The translations under genes were made by a program, and so were the position numbers. Below, piece by piece: positions 1-9,056 of a stretch of 64,000 bases of DNA. The stretch is from assembly GCA_965237855.1 (NCBI GenBank), contig CBDEGK010000004.1, positions 434,001-498,000 of the forward strand, given 5' to 3'. The notes under the pieces are model-generated. The model searched no databases. It worked only from the letters and a program-made list of their open reading frames with translations, and was not told where the DNA came from. Position 1 is the first letter of the stretch; each line of letters opens with the position of its first letter. Source of the stretch: CBDEGK01 sp965237855. Lineage in GTDB: Bacteria > Pseudomonadota > Gammaproteobacteria > Pseudomonadales > Halieaceae.

Positions 1-189
1 CTGGGCAATGGCTATGGCCAGGCGCGATTCTGTAACCGTGTCCATGGCAGCGGAAACCAGGGGGATATTCAGCTCTATTTCACGGGTGAGGCGGGTTTTC
101 AGGGAGACATCTGTGGCGACAATTTCGGAGTAACCAGGCAGCAGTAAAACATCGTCAAAGGTGAGGGCTTCCTGGTCTATTCGCAACAT
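1..189 (-). CDS. guaB: IMP dehydrogenase, N-terminal part (cut by window edge)
   Basis: Only the first 63 codons are present; the gene runs off the left edge. The translation begins MLRIDQEALTFDDVLLLPGY and continues through SAAMDTVTES, the hallmark start of IMP dehydrogenase, which oxidises IMP to XMP as the committed step of GMP synthesis. The ATG at 187-189 is the family's usual start. It is divergent from xseA, an arrangement common in gammaproteobacteria, with about 90 bp between the starts that must hold both promoters. The catalytic loop and CBS domains lie outside the window. Confidence 0.95.
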   Translation of the reverse strand, partial: MLRIDQEALTFDDVLLLPGYSEIVATDVSLKTRLTREIELNIPLVSAAMDTVTESRLAIAIAQ

Positions 190-277
190 GGGCTACACTC
201 TTCCGCTGGCGGGTTAAACGTGCAATTATAAATCTTCACCCCACCCGCAGTAAATGAAAACTACGGTTTAATACCTT

Positions 278-1630
278 TTGGATAACATTCCTACTGTCGA
301 AGAAACCCTCTCCGTTAGCCAGCTCAACCGGCAGGTCAAGCGCTTGCTGGAAAGTCATTTCGGATTCGTCTGGGTGGAAGGGGAGATCAGCAATTTCGCC
401 CGCCCAGGCTCAGGTCACTGGTACTTCTCTCTCAAGGATGACGGCGGCCAGGTACGCTGCGCCATGTTCCGCAACACCAACCAGAGAGTGCGAATAGCGC
501 CGGCGAGCGGCATGCAGGTTCGCATCAGAGCCCGGGTTTCTCTATACGAAGGTCGTGGCGAGTACCAGTTGATTGTTGAACACATGGAAGCCGCTGGTGC
601 CGGCGCCATGCAATTGGCTTTCGAGCAACTCAAACAGAAACTCAACGCCGAGGGTCTGTTTGACCCACTGGACAAACAGGACTTGCCAGAATTCCCCGCC
701 GAGGTCGGCATCATCACCTCGCCGACCGGGGCAGCAATTCGCGATATCGTGTCGGTTTTTGGGCGGCGCTTCCCGGCCATAAAACTGAGCATATTGCCGG
801 TACCGGTACAGGGGGTGGAATCAGCAACCGCTGTGGTGGCAGCACTGCAGCAAGCCAATCACTGGCAACAATCCGGTCACTGTGCTTTTGATGCATTGAT
901 CCTGGCCCGGGGTGGCGGTTCTATCGAGGATTTGTGGTCATTTAACGATGAGGCGTTAGCGCGGGCAATTGCCCGCAGCGAAATTCCCGTGGTGAGCGCT
1001 GTGGGTCACGAAATTGATTTTACCATCGCCGACTTTGCCGCTGACGTGCGCGCACCCACCCCCTCTGCGGCAGCCGAGATGCTGAGCCCGGACGCGCGGG
1101 AGTTGTGGCATCAATTCCGCGGCCTGGAAGTGGCGCTGCAGCGCAGCCAGCGCAGCCTATTGGAACTCGCTCGTCACAAGCTCGCCGGCCTTGCTCGCAA
1201 TTTGCGCCACCCCGGGGAGCGGCTACAGGAACAGGCCCAACGCCTGGATGGCCTCGATATTCGTCTGCGCAACAGTGCTCGCCATCAAATCAAAGCCAGC
1301 GGATACCAACTGCAGGTACATAGCGCACAGCTCGCCCGTCACGCGCCAGGCCCGCGCCTGGAACAGCTGCATTCGCGGCTGAGAACAATACAGCAACGCG
1401 GTTCTCAAGCGGTCCAGGGGTTGCTTCTGCAGCAGGGGCAAAGACTGGAGAAGGCAACGGCGCTACTCGATTCCCTCGGCCCGCAGGCAACCCTGGCGCG
1501 AGGCTATGCCATTGTTACCAATGAACATGGCAAGCTTGTCACCGCAGCGGACGCCGTCTCAACCGGCGACAATATTAATACCCGGCTGGCACAGGGCACG
1601 ATCAGCAGTACGGTGAACGCCGACGATTAA
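278..1630 (+). CDS. xseA: Exodeoxyribonuclease VII large subunit
   Basis: A protein of 450 residues, the usual XseA length. It is the large subunit of exonuclease VII, which with XseB degrades single-stranded DNA to oligonucleotides. The N-terminal OB-fold is clear (VWVEGEISNFARPGSGHWYF, about residues 31-50), followed by the catalytic core with PTGAAIRDI and the ARGGGSIEDLWSFNDE block, then a long helical C-terminal region. Translation starts at TTG (278-280); no better ATG precedes the OB-fold. xseB is not adjacent. The gene converges on the CRP-like gene, 19 bp away. Confidence 0.95.
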   Translation: MDNIPTVEETLSVSQLNRQVKRLLESHFGFVWVEGEISNFARPGSGHWYFSLKDDGGQVRCAMFRNTNQRVRIAPASGMQVRIRARVSLYEGRGEYQLIVEHMEAAGAGAMQLAFEQLKQKLNAEGLFDPLDKQDLPEFPAEVGIITSPTGAAIRDIVSVFGRRFPAIKLSILPVPVQGVESATAVVAALQQANHWQQSGHCAFDALILARGGGSIEDLWSFNDEALARAIARSEIPVVSAVGHEIDFTIADFAADVRAPTPSAAAEMLSPDARELWHQFRGLEVALQRSQRSLLELARHKLAGLARNLRHPGERLQEQAQRLDGLDIRLRNSARHQIKASGYQLQVHSAQLARHAPGPRLEQLHSRLRTIQQRGSQAVQGLLLQQGQRLEKATALLDSLGPQATLARGYAIVTNEHGKLVTAADAVSTGDNINTRLAQGTISSTVNADD

Positions 1631-1649
1631 ATACCGTGCCAAGGTCAAG

Positions 1650-2300
1650 CTAGTATTTGGCTGGCAACTTCGAGTTGATGATAATGTGGCGACCCTCGAA
1701 GCGGATGTAATCACCAATAGTCAGGTCTTTGAGTATCCTTGCCACCATCTCGCGCGAGGCGCCAACGCGGTCGGCAATATCCTGCTGGGTCAGTTTTTCC
1801 GGAATATAGTGGGTGCCGTCGCCGCGTTCTTCGGCCAGGTCTGTGAGCACATTGGCGACCCGACCATAGACATCCTGCAGGGCCAGGCTTTTGACGTCTG
1901 CCGTCAGCTTGCGTACCCGCGCCGCCAGGTTCCGGATCAACTTGCGGGTGATATTTGGATGGTCTTCCAATACCCGATTGAATTCCTCCTTGTAGACGAT
2001 GCAGAAGCTGGATTTTTCTACGGTACGAACCGAGGCCGACCGGGTTGAATCGTCGAGCAACGCCAGTTCACCGAAGTAATCACCCTCGCTCTGGGTGTTC
2101 ATGATGAATTCTTTGCCGTTCTTGTCGCTGCAATACACCTTGACCTTGCCGCTCTCAATAATGAAGAGCGAATCGGCCGGATCATTTTCATGGATGACCA
2201 CGGTATTTTTGGGAAAAGAACGGCTACTACTGCTAGCCGCCAGTGTGTCCAGTTCCTGATCAGAAAGGCCCTGGAAAATTTCTACTTGTTGCAGAATCAA
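1650..2300 (-). CDS. CRP/FNR-family transcriptional regulator
   Basis: 216 residues: an N-terminal cyclic-nucleotide-binding beta-roll and a C-terminal winged helix. The phosphate-binding cassette FGELALLDDSTRSASV keeps the CRP ligand residues Glu78, Arg87 and Ser88; the C-helix keeps Thr133 (equivalent of CRP Thr127), while the next residue is Ala where CRP has Ser128. The recognition helix (about 170-191) contains SREMVAR, with Arg183, Glu184 and Arg188 matching the DNA-contacting residues of E. coli CRP. There is no cysteine cluster as in FNR. It therefore probably binds a cyclic nucleotide and a CRP-like operator. It is divergent from a class III cyclase gene, 120 bp away. A Vfr-type or other CRP-family paralogue is equally possible. 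Confidence 0.88.
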   Translation of the reverse strand: MILQQVEIFQGLSDQELDTLAASSSSRSFPKNTVVIHENDPADSLFIIESGKVKVYCSDKNGKEFIMNTQSEGDYFGELALLDDSTRSASVRTVEKSSFCIVYKEEFNRVLEDHPNITRKLIRNLAARVRKLTADVKSLALQDVYGRVANVLTDLAEERGDGTHYIPEKLTQQDIADRVGASREMVARILKDLTIGDYIRFEGRHIIINSKLPAKY

Positions 2301-2420
2301 GATGTCTCTCCGCCTTTTATTATTGCCGCCGGTGTTAGAACCAGCCTCCCCTGATAAATCACATCCCCCACCACGACCCCATAGTAACTCAATCGCTTTA
2401 GCTGCGCACTATTACTGAGG

Positions 2421-3926
2421 ATGGTGGCTGGCTATAATCGGAACAAATCTGAACCCGAAGGACAGTTACGCTTGTCTAGCACACTCACTGCCAATGCCTG
2501 GACCGACCACGTGTTTAAAGCCATGGCGGAAGTGCGCGCGGAGGGTAGCAGTGACCGGGGATTGCTGAGCGAACAGCAGTTAGCGGATCTGGACAAGCTG
2601 GTTTCAGCCAGTGCCGCGCTTGAAGCCTTGATCAGCGAAGATACCCATGCGGAGGAACACCAACACGATTTGCGCAATGTATTGGGCGCGATGCGTGGAT
2701 ACGCTGAACTGTTGGGCGAAGACCTGTCCCCGAAACACCAGCAGCTACTGGCCGTTTTACAGCGCTTGCTCAAAGCCATTGCCTCCGCCACCGAGGACAA
2801 CCCCGACCCCGGCCCGGCGGTAGTCGCCGTTAATGTTGAGCCCGGAACCATTCTCGCGGTAGACGACACACCAGAAAACCTGGATTTATTGAGTCGCTAC
2901 CTGAGTCGGGCCGGCCACACGGTCATTACAGCCAGCTCTGGCGCAGAAGCCCTGGAAGCTCTGCAGCAGCACACAGTAGATACCGTACTGCTGGATTTGA
3001 TCATGCCGGGAATGGACGGCAGTGAGGTACTCACCCGTATCAAGGCCAATGAGGCCTGGCGTGCCATCCCTGTCATTGTTATCTCGGGGCGTCAGGATAT
3101 GGAAGGTATCATTGCCTGCATTGAGGCCGGCGCCGACGACTACCTCTTCAAACCGTTCAACACGGTGCTGCTACAGGCTCGTATCAAGGCAGGCCTGGAG
3201 CGCAAGCGCTGGCACGATCGTGAAGAACAGTACCGGCAGCAACTTGAACGCAGCGAGCAATTTATTCGCGCTACCTTTGGCCGTTATGTCTCCGACGAAA
3301 TTGTTGCCAACCTGCTGGAACAGCCCGAGGGTCTTGAACTGGGTGGCCATCGGCAACAGGTAACCATCCTGATGTCAGATATTCGGCAGTTCTCTACTAT
3401 TTGCGAGAATCTCGAGCCAGAAAATGTCATGCGCCTGCTCAACACCTACCTGGGCACCATGTCCGACATCATTATGGAACACCAGGGCACGGTCGATGAA
3501 TTTATTGGGGACGGCATACTGGCAATTTTTGGCGCCCCCATTATCCGCGAAGATGATGCTGACCGAGCCGTGCAATGCGCACTGCGTATGCAGAGAGCGG
3601 TAGAGGATATCAATCGTGAGTACAGTGCCGCCGGCCTGCCATCGGTGCGCATGGGTATCGGCATAAATACCGGGGAGGTTGTGGCGGGAAATATCGGCTC
3701 AGAAAAGCGCAGCAAGTACGGCATCGTCGGCCACAATGTCAACCTCACCGCGCGTATAGAGCAGTGCACAGGGGGGGGCGAGATTTTAATAAGCCAGTCC
3801 ACCCTGGACAAATTGCAGCTGGACTACCAGATCGGACGCGAGGAATCGGTACAGGTTAAAGGTATCAACAAGGCAGTGGTCATTCACCAGATCATCGACA
3901 CAGGGACGATCCAGGAAAATGATTAA
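2421..3926 (+). CDS. Response regulator fused to class III nucleotidyl cyclase
   Basis: 501 residues in three parts: an N-terminal helical segment with a histidine-kinase-like HDLRNVLGAMRGYAELL stretch (about 75-95), a receiver domain with phospho-acceptor Asp192 (about 143-260), and a C-terminal class III cyclase domain (about 310-490). The metal-binding aspartates are Asp320 (MSDIR) and Asp364 (FIGDG), and transition-state residues Asn441 and Arg445 are present. The purine-selecting positions are Glu360 and Gly434, not the Lys and Asp/Thr of adenylate cyclases, so the product could be cGMP. ATG at 2421 is taken as the start, but TTG at 2472 has a better ribosome site (AAGGA, 9 nt upstream) and would remove 17 residues. 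It overlaps the next gene by 8 nt. Confidence 0.88.
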   Translation: MVAGYNRNKSEPEGQLRLSSTLTANAWTDHVFKAMAEVRAEGSSDRGLLSEQQLADLDKLVSASAALEALISEDTHAEEHQHDLRNVLGAMRGYAELLGEDLSPKHQQLLAVLQRLLKAIASATEDNPDPGPAVVAVNVEPGTILAVDDTPENLDLLSRYLSRAGHTVITASSGAEALEALQQHTVDTVLLDLIMPGMDGSEVLTRIKANEAWRAIPVIVISGRQDMEGIIACIEAGADDYLFKPFNTVLLQARIKAGLERKRWHDREEQYRQQLERSEQFIRATFGRYVSDEIVANLLEQPEGLELGGHRQQVTILMSDIRQFSTICENLEPENVMRLLNTYLGTMSDIIMEHQGTVDEFIGDGILAIFGAPIIREDDADRAVQCALRMQRAVEDINREYSAAGLPSVRMGIGINTGEVVAGNIGSEKRSKYGIVGHNVNLTARIEQCTGGGEILISQSTLDKLQLDYQIGREESVQVKGINKAVVIHQIIDTGTIQEND

Positions 3927-4299
3927 AAGCGTTTTACTGGTCGAGGACAACGAGCTCAACCGAGACATGCTGAGTCGTCGGCTTACTCGCGCCGGCTACC
4001 AGGTGTTCACCGCAGACAATGGTGAGGAAGCGTTGCGGCAGGTCCGGGGCGAACACCCCGACGTGGTCTTAATGGATATGAATTTGCCGGTCAAGGATGG
4101 CTGGAGCACCTGCCTGGAGATTCGCAACGAAGACGGTATCGCCGATACCGCCATCATCGCTCTCACTGCCCACGCCATGGGAGAAGACCGCGATCGTGCG
4201 CTGGCAGTAGGCTGTAACGAATATGCCACCAAGCCGGTTGATTTTCCCGAGCTGCTTGCAAAAATCGAAAAGCTGACGGACGGGGGGGCCGACGCGTGA
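3919..4299 (+). CDS. Single-domain response regulator (CheY-like)
   Basis: 126 residues forming one receiver domain: the acidic pair in LLVEDNELNRD, phospho-acceptor Asp53 in VLMDMNLPVKDGW, the Thr in ALTAHA and the Lys in TKPVDF. There is no output domain, so it probably works through protein contacts or as a phosphorelay member, like DivK-type regulators. Its ATG overlaps the cyclase stop by 8 nt, and its own stop overlaps the downstream kinase start as GTGA, so the three genes form one coupled unit. Confidence 0.93.
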   Translation: MIKSVLLVEDNELNRDMLSRRLTRAGYQVFTADNGEEALRQVRGEHPDVVLMDMNLPVKDGWSTCLEIRNEDGIADTAIIALTAHAMGEDRDRALAVGCNEYATKPVDFPELLAKIEKLTDGGADA

Positions 4300-5843
4300 G
4301 CCTGAGGCGGCGACTAACACTCTCCCTGCTGGCCATACTGGTGCTGCTCTCACTCAACGTGGGTACGCACTTCTGGGGCAGCTTTGCCAGAACCGAGAGT
4401 ATGACCGCCTACCGGCACTCGGTCACTGCGCAACAGCTGACAACAACCCTCGGGCAGCAGCTCGACGAGCAACGGAAACAGATACGGGTTTTGGCCACCT
4501 TGCGGGAAACCGCCGAAGACACACTCAATGCAGAAGATCGGCAACAAGCAGACGTCGGCCTGCGCTCCCTGTCAGCACAAGTTGCCGCCCTCGGCGAAAT
4601 GTCACAGGACATTACCTGGCCTCAGTACCAGGCCCTGCAGGACGCCAGTGACAAGCTACTGGCGAGCTGGCGGGCTTTTTACAGTCACTACAATGACCCC
4701 AATTACCTGTCCGGATTTGGTAGTCCTGACGCACCCCTGTTCTACGAGGAGGTAAGACAGCGATTAGCTTCGCTCAAGGCTCGGCAGACCTTTATCGCCG
4801 AACAGCGGGCGGCCATCATTGATCGCACCATCGAATTGACTGACCGCATTACCCTCATCGGCTTTCTCGCCTCAATCTTTCTCAGCAGCACCTTGGGTTT
4901 CTTCCTTATTCGTTATACCTCTGAATCTTTTAAACGACTGAAAACCGGCACCTTGCGCATTGGCAGTGGTGACCTCAGTTATCGCATTGAAAACATTGAG
5001 GACAGCGGAGAACTGGGTGATCTGGCCAATGCGTTTAACGACATGTCCGATAAACTGCGCCGCGCCATACAGGAAGTACGTGAAGCCAAAGAAACTGCCG
5101 ACCAGGCCAATCAGGCCAAGAGCAGTTTTCTCGCCAATGTCAGTCACGAACTGCGCACACCGTTAAACGCCATCATCGGCTACAGTGAAATGCTCTACGA
5201 TGTTACCGGTGATGAAGGCCAGATTGATCGGCTACAGTTCCAGCGCGATCTGCAGAAAATTATCCTGTCAGGCAAACAGTTGCTGGCACTGATCAACGAT
5301 ATCCTCGACCTGTCAAAAATTGAAACTGGCAAGATGACTGTTTTCATCGAAGAGTTCGAGCCGCTGCAAGTATTGCAGCAAGTCTGTCAGACCATTCAGC
5401 CGCTCCTGGAAAAGAAAAAGAATGTGCTGGAATTGAGAACCGGGGCTTCGCTGCCGGTATTTCACAACGATGCCACCAAGTTTCGCCAGATCTTCCTGAA
5501 CTTGCTGAGCAATGCCACCAAGTTCACGGACCATGGCACCATTAGTGTGACCGCCGAACAGCGTGAGAGTGGCGGTAAATATATCGCCTTCAAGGTCAGC
5601 GACAACGGCATTGGCATGTCGCCCGGGCAACAATCGAGAATTTTTGAGGCTTTTGTCCAGGCGGACGACTCCACCAGCGCCAATTACGGCGGCACCGGCC
5701 TCGGACTCGCCATCTGCAAGGAGTACTGTGAATTAATGGGTGGTTCTATCGGTGTGAAAAGTGAGGAAGGCGCGGGTACTACCTTCTATATTAATCTGCC
5801 TATTAAGGTTCCCGACCCAGAGTCAGGTCACGTAAGCGCTTGA
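4296..5843 (+). CDS. Membrane sensor histidine kinase (HAMP-HisKA-HATPase)
   Basis: 515 residues. An N-terminal membrane segment (about 8-26) and a second one (about 187-208) flank a helical periplasmic domain; a HAMP linker follows, then HisKA with His284 in SHELRTPLNAIIGYSEML and a HATPase domain with DNGIG and GGTGLGLAI. There is no attached receiver, so the phosphate presumably goes to the two receiver proteins encoded immediately upstream. Start is GTG at 4296 within GTGA. The last 41 nt overlap the convergent lipoprotein gene. The ligand is unknown. Confidence 0.92.
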   Translation: MSLRRRLTLSLLAILVLLSLNVGTHFWGSFARTESMTAYRHSVTAQQLTTTLGQQLDEQRKQIRVLATLRETAEDTLNAEDRQQADVGLRSLSAQVAALGEMSQDITWPQYQALQDASDKLLASWRAFYSHYNDPNYLSGFGSPDAPLFYEEVRQRLASLKARQTFIAEQRAAIIDRTIELTDRITLIGFLASIFLSSTLGFFLIRYTSESFKRLKTGTLRIGSGDLSYRIENIEDSGELGDLANAFNDMSDKLRRAIQEVREAKETADQANQAKSSFLANVSHELRTPLNAIIGYSEMLYDVTGDEGQIDRLQFQRDLQKIILSGKQLLALINDILDLSKIETGKMTVFIEEFEPLQVLQQVCQTIQPLLEKKKNVLELRTGASLPVFHNDATKFRQIFLNLLSNATKFTDHGTISVTAEQRESGGKYIAFKVSDNGIGMSPGQQSRIFEAFVQADDSTSANYGGTGLGLAICKEYCELMGGSIGVKSEEGAGTTFYINLPIKVPDPESGHVSA

Positions 5844-6348
5844 TCGCCTGCTCCCGGCGCTCGAGCTCGATGCGTAATTCGGCGTTGTCACGCTCCAATT
5901 CCGCCAGTTCGGCTTGCAGGTCGAGGAAGGATTCGAGGGAATCCTGCATTAGTTGCACTCGCTGGTGTAACTGCCACTCCGGATTGATGTCGCGGCGGAT
6001 CTCCCGGTAGCTATCGCGGGCGGCCTCGGAATCAAATATCGGGCTCTGGGGCAGGATGCTCAGGTAGGCAATGGCGATGCGCGCCTCGATGTTGGCTACG
6101 GCGCTTTTCTCAATGCGCTGGTAGCGCTGAAAATACTGTAGTGATTCAAGATATTCACCTTCGTGCAGGGCGGTAAATCCTTTTTCCAAATAGACGAAGT
6201 CGATCTCTTCTTCCGCACAGGCACAGGTGGCGGCGGGCAGGTTGAGATTGAGTTCGGGGACGGGTTCCTGCTGGGTTTTTTCTGGCGCACCACCGCAGCC
6301 CTGAAGCAACAGAGCTAATAGTATGGGCAGCAAGCTTGCGCGGTACAT
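5803..6348 (-). CDS. Predicted outer-membrane lipoprotein with C-terminal coiled coil, QseG-like
   Basis: About 181 residues. A lipoprotein signal (MYRASLLPILLALLLQGC) places the lipidated Cys at residue 18; a mid region has TPR-like helices (YLEKGFTALHEGEYLESLQYF) and the last 45 residues are charged heptads ending near LRDLTLGREP. The layout recalls enterobacterial QseG/YfhG, a lipoprotein encoded with a histidine kinase, and here too a kinase gene is adjacent, although convergent. A GTG at 6366 overlapping the lysS stop as GTGA is an alternative start, but the ATG at 6348 gives the cleaner signal peptide. Homology to QseG is an inference from layout. Confidence 0.7.
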   Translation of the reverse strand: MYRASLLPILLALLLQGCGGAPEKTQQEPVPELNLNLPAATCACAEEEIDFVYLEKGFTALHEGEYLESLQYFQRYQRIEKSAVANIEARIAIAYLSILPQSPIFDSEAARDSYREIRRDINPEWQLHQRVQLMQDSLESFLDLQAELAELERDNAELRIELERREQAIKRLRDLTLGREP

Positions 6349-6362
6349 GGACTGGCAGTCTA

Positions 6363-7853
6363 TCACTCGGGTCGCATATGGGGAAACAGCAATACGTCGC
6401 GAATAGAGGGCACATCCGCGTACAGCATCACCAGGCGATCAATGCCGATGCCCTCACCCGCTGTCGGCGGCATGCCGTATTCCAGTGCCGTGACATAATC
6501 GGCGTCGTAATGCATCGCCTCTTCATCGCCGGCGTCTTTCTCCGCCACCTGGGCCCGAAACCGTTCGGCCTGGTCTTCCGCATCATTCAGCTCAGAGAAA
6601 CCATTGGCCAACTCACGCCCGCCGACAAAAAACTCGAAGCGGTCGGTGACGAATGGATCGTCATCTCTGCGCCGCGCCAGCGGCGACACCTCGGTGGGAT
6701 AGGCGGTAATAAAGGTGGGCTGGTCGAGGCGATGCTCAACCGTTTTCTCGAAGATCTCGATTTGTACCTTACCCAGACCCCAGCTGTCCTTGAGGGGAAT
6801 TTCCAGCTCAGTCGCAATCTCGCGCGCGCCCTGCTCGTCCCCCAGCCTGGCCGCGTCTAGGTCAGGACTGAAATGCAAAATCGAATCAAATACGCTCATC
6901 CGTTGAAACGGCTGGGCCAGGTCGTATTCGCTGCCCTGGTAGGAGATGGTGGTTGAACCCATTACCTCAAGCGCCAGCTGACGCATCATGTCCTCGGTCA
7001 AATCCATGGCGTCGTTGTAGTCGGCGTACGCCCAGTAATATTCGAGCATGGTGAACTCGGGATTGTGCCGGGTGGACAGACCCTCGTTGCGAAAATTGCG
7101 GTTGATTTCAAACACCCGTTCAAAGCCGCCCACAGTCAGCCGCTTCAGGTAGAGCTCGGGCGCAATACGCAAGTACATCTCCATATCCAGAGCATTGTGG
7201 TGGGTGACAAAGGGCTTCGCTGCAGCGCCGCCCGGTATCACTTGCATCATGGGGGTTTCGACTTCCATGAAGTCGCGACCCTGCATATAGCGGCGGATAA
7301 AGTCGATGATCTGCGAGCGCAGGCGAAATACGGAACGGGACTCTTCGTTGACGATCAGATCCACGTAGCGCTGACGATAACGTATTTCCTGGTCCGCCAG
7401 GCCGTGATATTTGTCCGGCAGCGGGCGCAGGGACTTGGTCAGCAAACGCGCTTCAGACATATTGATATAGAGATCGCCTTTTCCCGATTTATGCAACGGG
7501 CCGGTGGCGGCCACGATATCGCCAAGATCCCATGATTTGATAGCGGCCAGGGTATCCTCATCGAGCTCTTTGCGATTCACATACAGCTGAATCTCACCGC
7601 TGACATCCTGGATCAACAGAAAGGCGCCGCGATTGCGGATCAATCGTCCACACACTGAGAACTGCTGGTTTTCCTGTTCCAGGTCTTCTTTGTCCCGCTC
7701 ACCGTTCTGTGCCTGTAAGTCCCCGGCGTAACCGCTGCGACGAAAATCATTGGGGAAAGCATTACCCTGCTCTCGCAAGTGGTCCAGCTTGGCTCGCCGC
7801 TCGGCAATCAGCTTGTTTTCGTCCTGCTCTGAATGTTGCTTTTCGTCCGTCAT
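6363..7853 (-). CDS. lysS: Lysyl-tRNA synthetase (class II)
   Basis: 496 residues, the usual class IIb LysRS length. It charges tRNA-Lys with lysine. An N-terminal OB-fold anticodon-binding domain (FSVCGRLIRNRG, about 65-80) precedes the catalytic domain with class II motif 2 (FRNEGLSTRHNPEFTMLEYY) and motif 3 (GIGIDRLVML). A ribosome site (AGGA) lies upstream of the ATG at 7853. It follows prfB by 20 nt, as in many gammaproteobacteria where prfB-lysS form an operon. Confidence 0.97.
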   Translation of the reverse strand: MTDEKQHSEQDENKLIAERRAKLDHLREQGNAFPNDFRRSGYAGDLQAQNGERDKEDLEQENQQFSVCGRLIRNRGAFLLIQDVSGEIQLYVNRKELDEDTLAAIKSWDLGDIVAATGPLHKSGKGDLYINMSEARLLTKSLRPLPDKYHGLADQEIRYRQRYVDLIVNEESRSVFRLRSQIIDFIRRYMQGRDFMEVETPMMQVIPGGAAAKPFVTHHNALDMEMYLRIAPELYLKRLTVGGFERVFEINRNFRNEGLSTRHNPEFTMLEYYWAYADYNDAMDLTEDMMRQLALEVMGSTTISYQGSEYDLAQPFQRMSVFDSILHFSPDLDAARLGDEQGAREIATELEIPLKDSWGLGKVQIEIFEKTVEHRLDQPTFITAYPTEVSPLARRRDDDPFVTDRFEFFVGGRELANGFSELNDAEDQAERFRAQVAEKDAGDEEAMHYDADYVTALEYGMPPTAGEGIGIDRLVMLYADVPSIRDVLLFPHMRPE

Positions 7854-7873
7854 GCGTAGTTCCTAAAGAGTTC

Positions 7874-8972
7874 CTAGAGGCCGCTTTTCAGCGACGCTTC
7901 AATAAATTTGTCGATATCGCCATCCAGCACAGCTTGTGTATTGGAGGTTTCTACCCCGGTCCGCAGGTCTTTGATGCGTTGATCATCCAGCACATAGGAA
8001 CGAATTTGGCTGCCCCAGCCAATGTCCGATTTGCTGTCTTCCACCGCCTGGGCGGCTTCGCTGCGACGCAACATCTCCTGCTCATACAACCTGGCACGCA
8101 GCATTTTCCAGGCCTTATCGCGATTCTGATGCTGGGAGCGCTCGCTCTGACACTGCACGACGATACCGCTGGGCTCGTGGGTCAAGCGCACGGCCGAATC
8201 GGTTTTATTGACGTGCTGGCCACCAGCGCCGCTGGCGCGGTAGGTGTCAGTGCGCACATCGGAGGGATTAACTTCAATTTCCACGTTGTCGTCAATCTCC
8301 GGCGAGACAAACACCGAACAGAATGAGGTGTGACGGCGATTGCCGGAATCAAAGGGCGACTTCCTCACCAGGCGGTGGACCCCGGTTTCCGTACGCAGCC
8401 AACCGAAGGCGTATTCACCTTCAAAGCGGATGGTCGCACTCTTGATACCGGCAACCTCACCGGAAGACACCTCTTCCAGCGTGGTTTTGAAATCGCGGGC
8501 TTCGCCCCAACGCAGATACATGCGCAATAACATCTCAGCCCAATCCTGGGCTTCAGTGCCGCCCGAGCCCGACTGTATATCCAGGTAGGCATTAGTGGCA
8601 TCCATCTCGCCAGCAAACATACGCCGGAATTCGAGTTGTTCCAGGTTCCGCAGCATTAGCTCAAGATCTTTCTCGACCTCGGCTACCGTGGCCTCATCGT
8701 CTTCTTCAGCGGCCATTTCCAGCAGGTCTGCCGCATCGGCCCGGCCGCTGGTGAGAGTATCAATAGTGGCGACAATGACGTCCAGAGAGGCGCGTTCCCG
8801 GCCCAGTGCCTGGGCGCGGTCGGGATCATCCCAGACGCTGGGTTCGGCCAGTTCCAGCTCTACCTCGGCGAGTCGGTCTTTGCGTTCAGCGTAGTCAAAG
8901 ATACCCCCTGAGCACTTCGGTGCGCTCATCAATATCCTTGAGGGTTTGTACCAGGGGGTTAATCTCGAGCAT
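7874..8972 (-). CDS. prfB: Peptide chain release factor 2, with programmed +1 frameshift
   Basis: RF2 ends translation at UGA and UAA. The gene is in two frames: 25 codons from ATG at 8972 (MLEINPLVQTLKDIDERTEV...) run to an in-frame TGA at 8895-8897, and a +1 shift there continues into 340 further codons, giving 365 residues, the same length as E. coli RF2. The SPF anticodon-like tripeptide (VRKSPFDS) and the catalytic GGQ loop (GAGGQHVNK) are present. A naive ORF call would start at 8932 and lose the true N-terminus. Confidence 0.96.
8894..8909 (-). promoter_or_regulatory. prfB: prfB programmed frameshift site
   Basis: Read on the minus strand, an internal Shine-Dalgarno-like AGGGGG is followed by TAT and then CTTTGAC. 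This is the RF2 autoregulatory site: when RF2 is scarce, ribosomes pause at the poorly terminated UGA and slip +1 at CUU. The downstream frame resumes as GAC TAC GCT, matching the conserved DYAERK of RF2. Confidence 0.96.
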
Positions 8973-9056
8973 TTGCCTCTATCCGGCTAAGTGAAAGCCG
9001 CGCATTCTAGCGCAGCTGGGACGGCTTTAGAATGGCCGGTTCCAGTTAGTGGAAGC

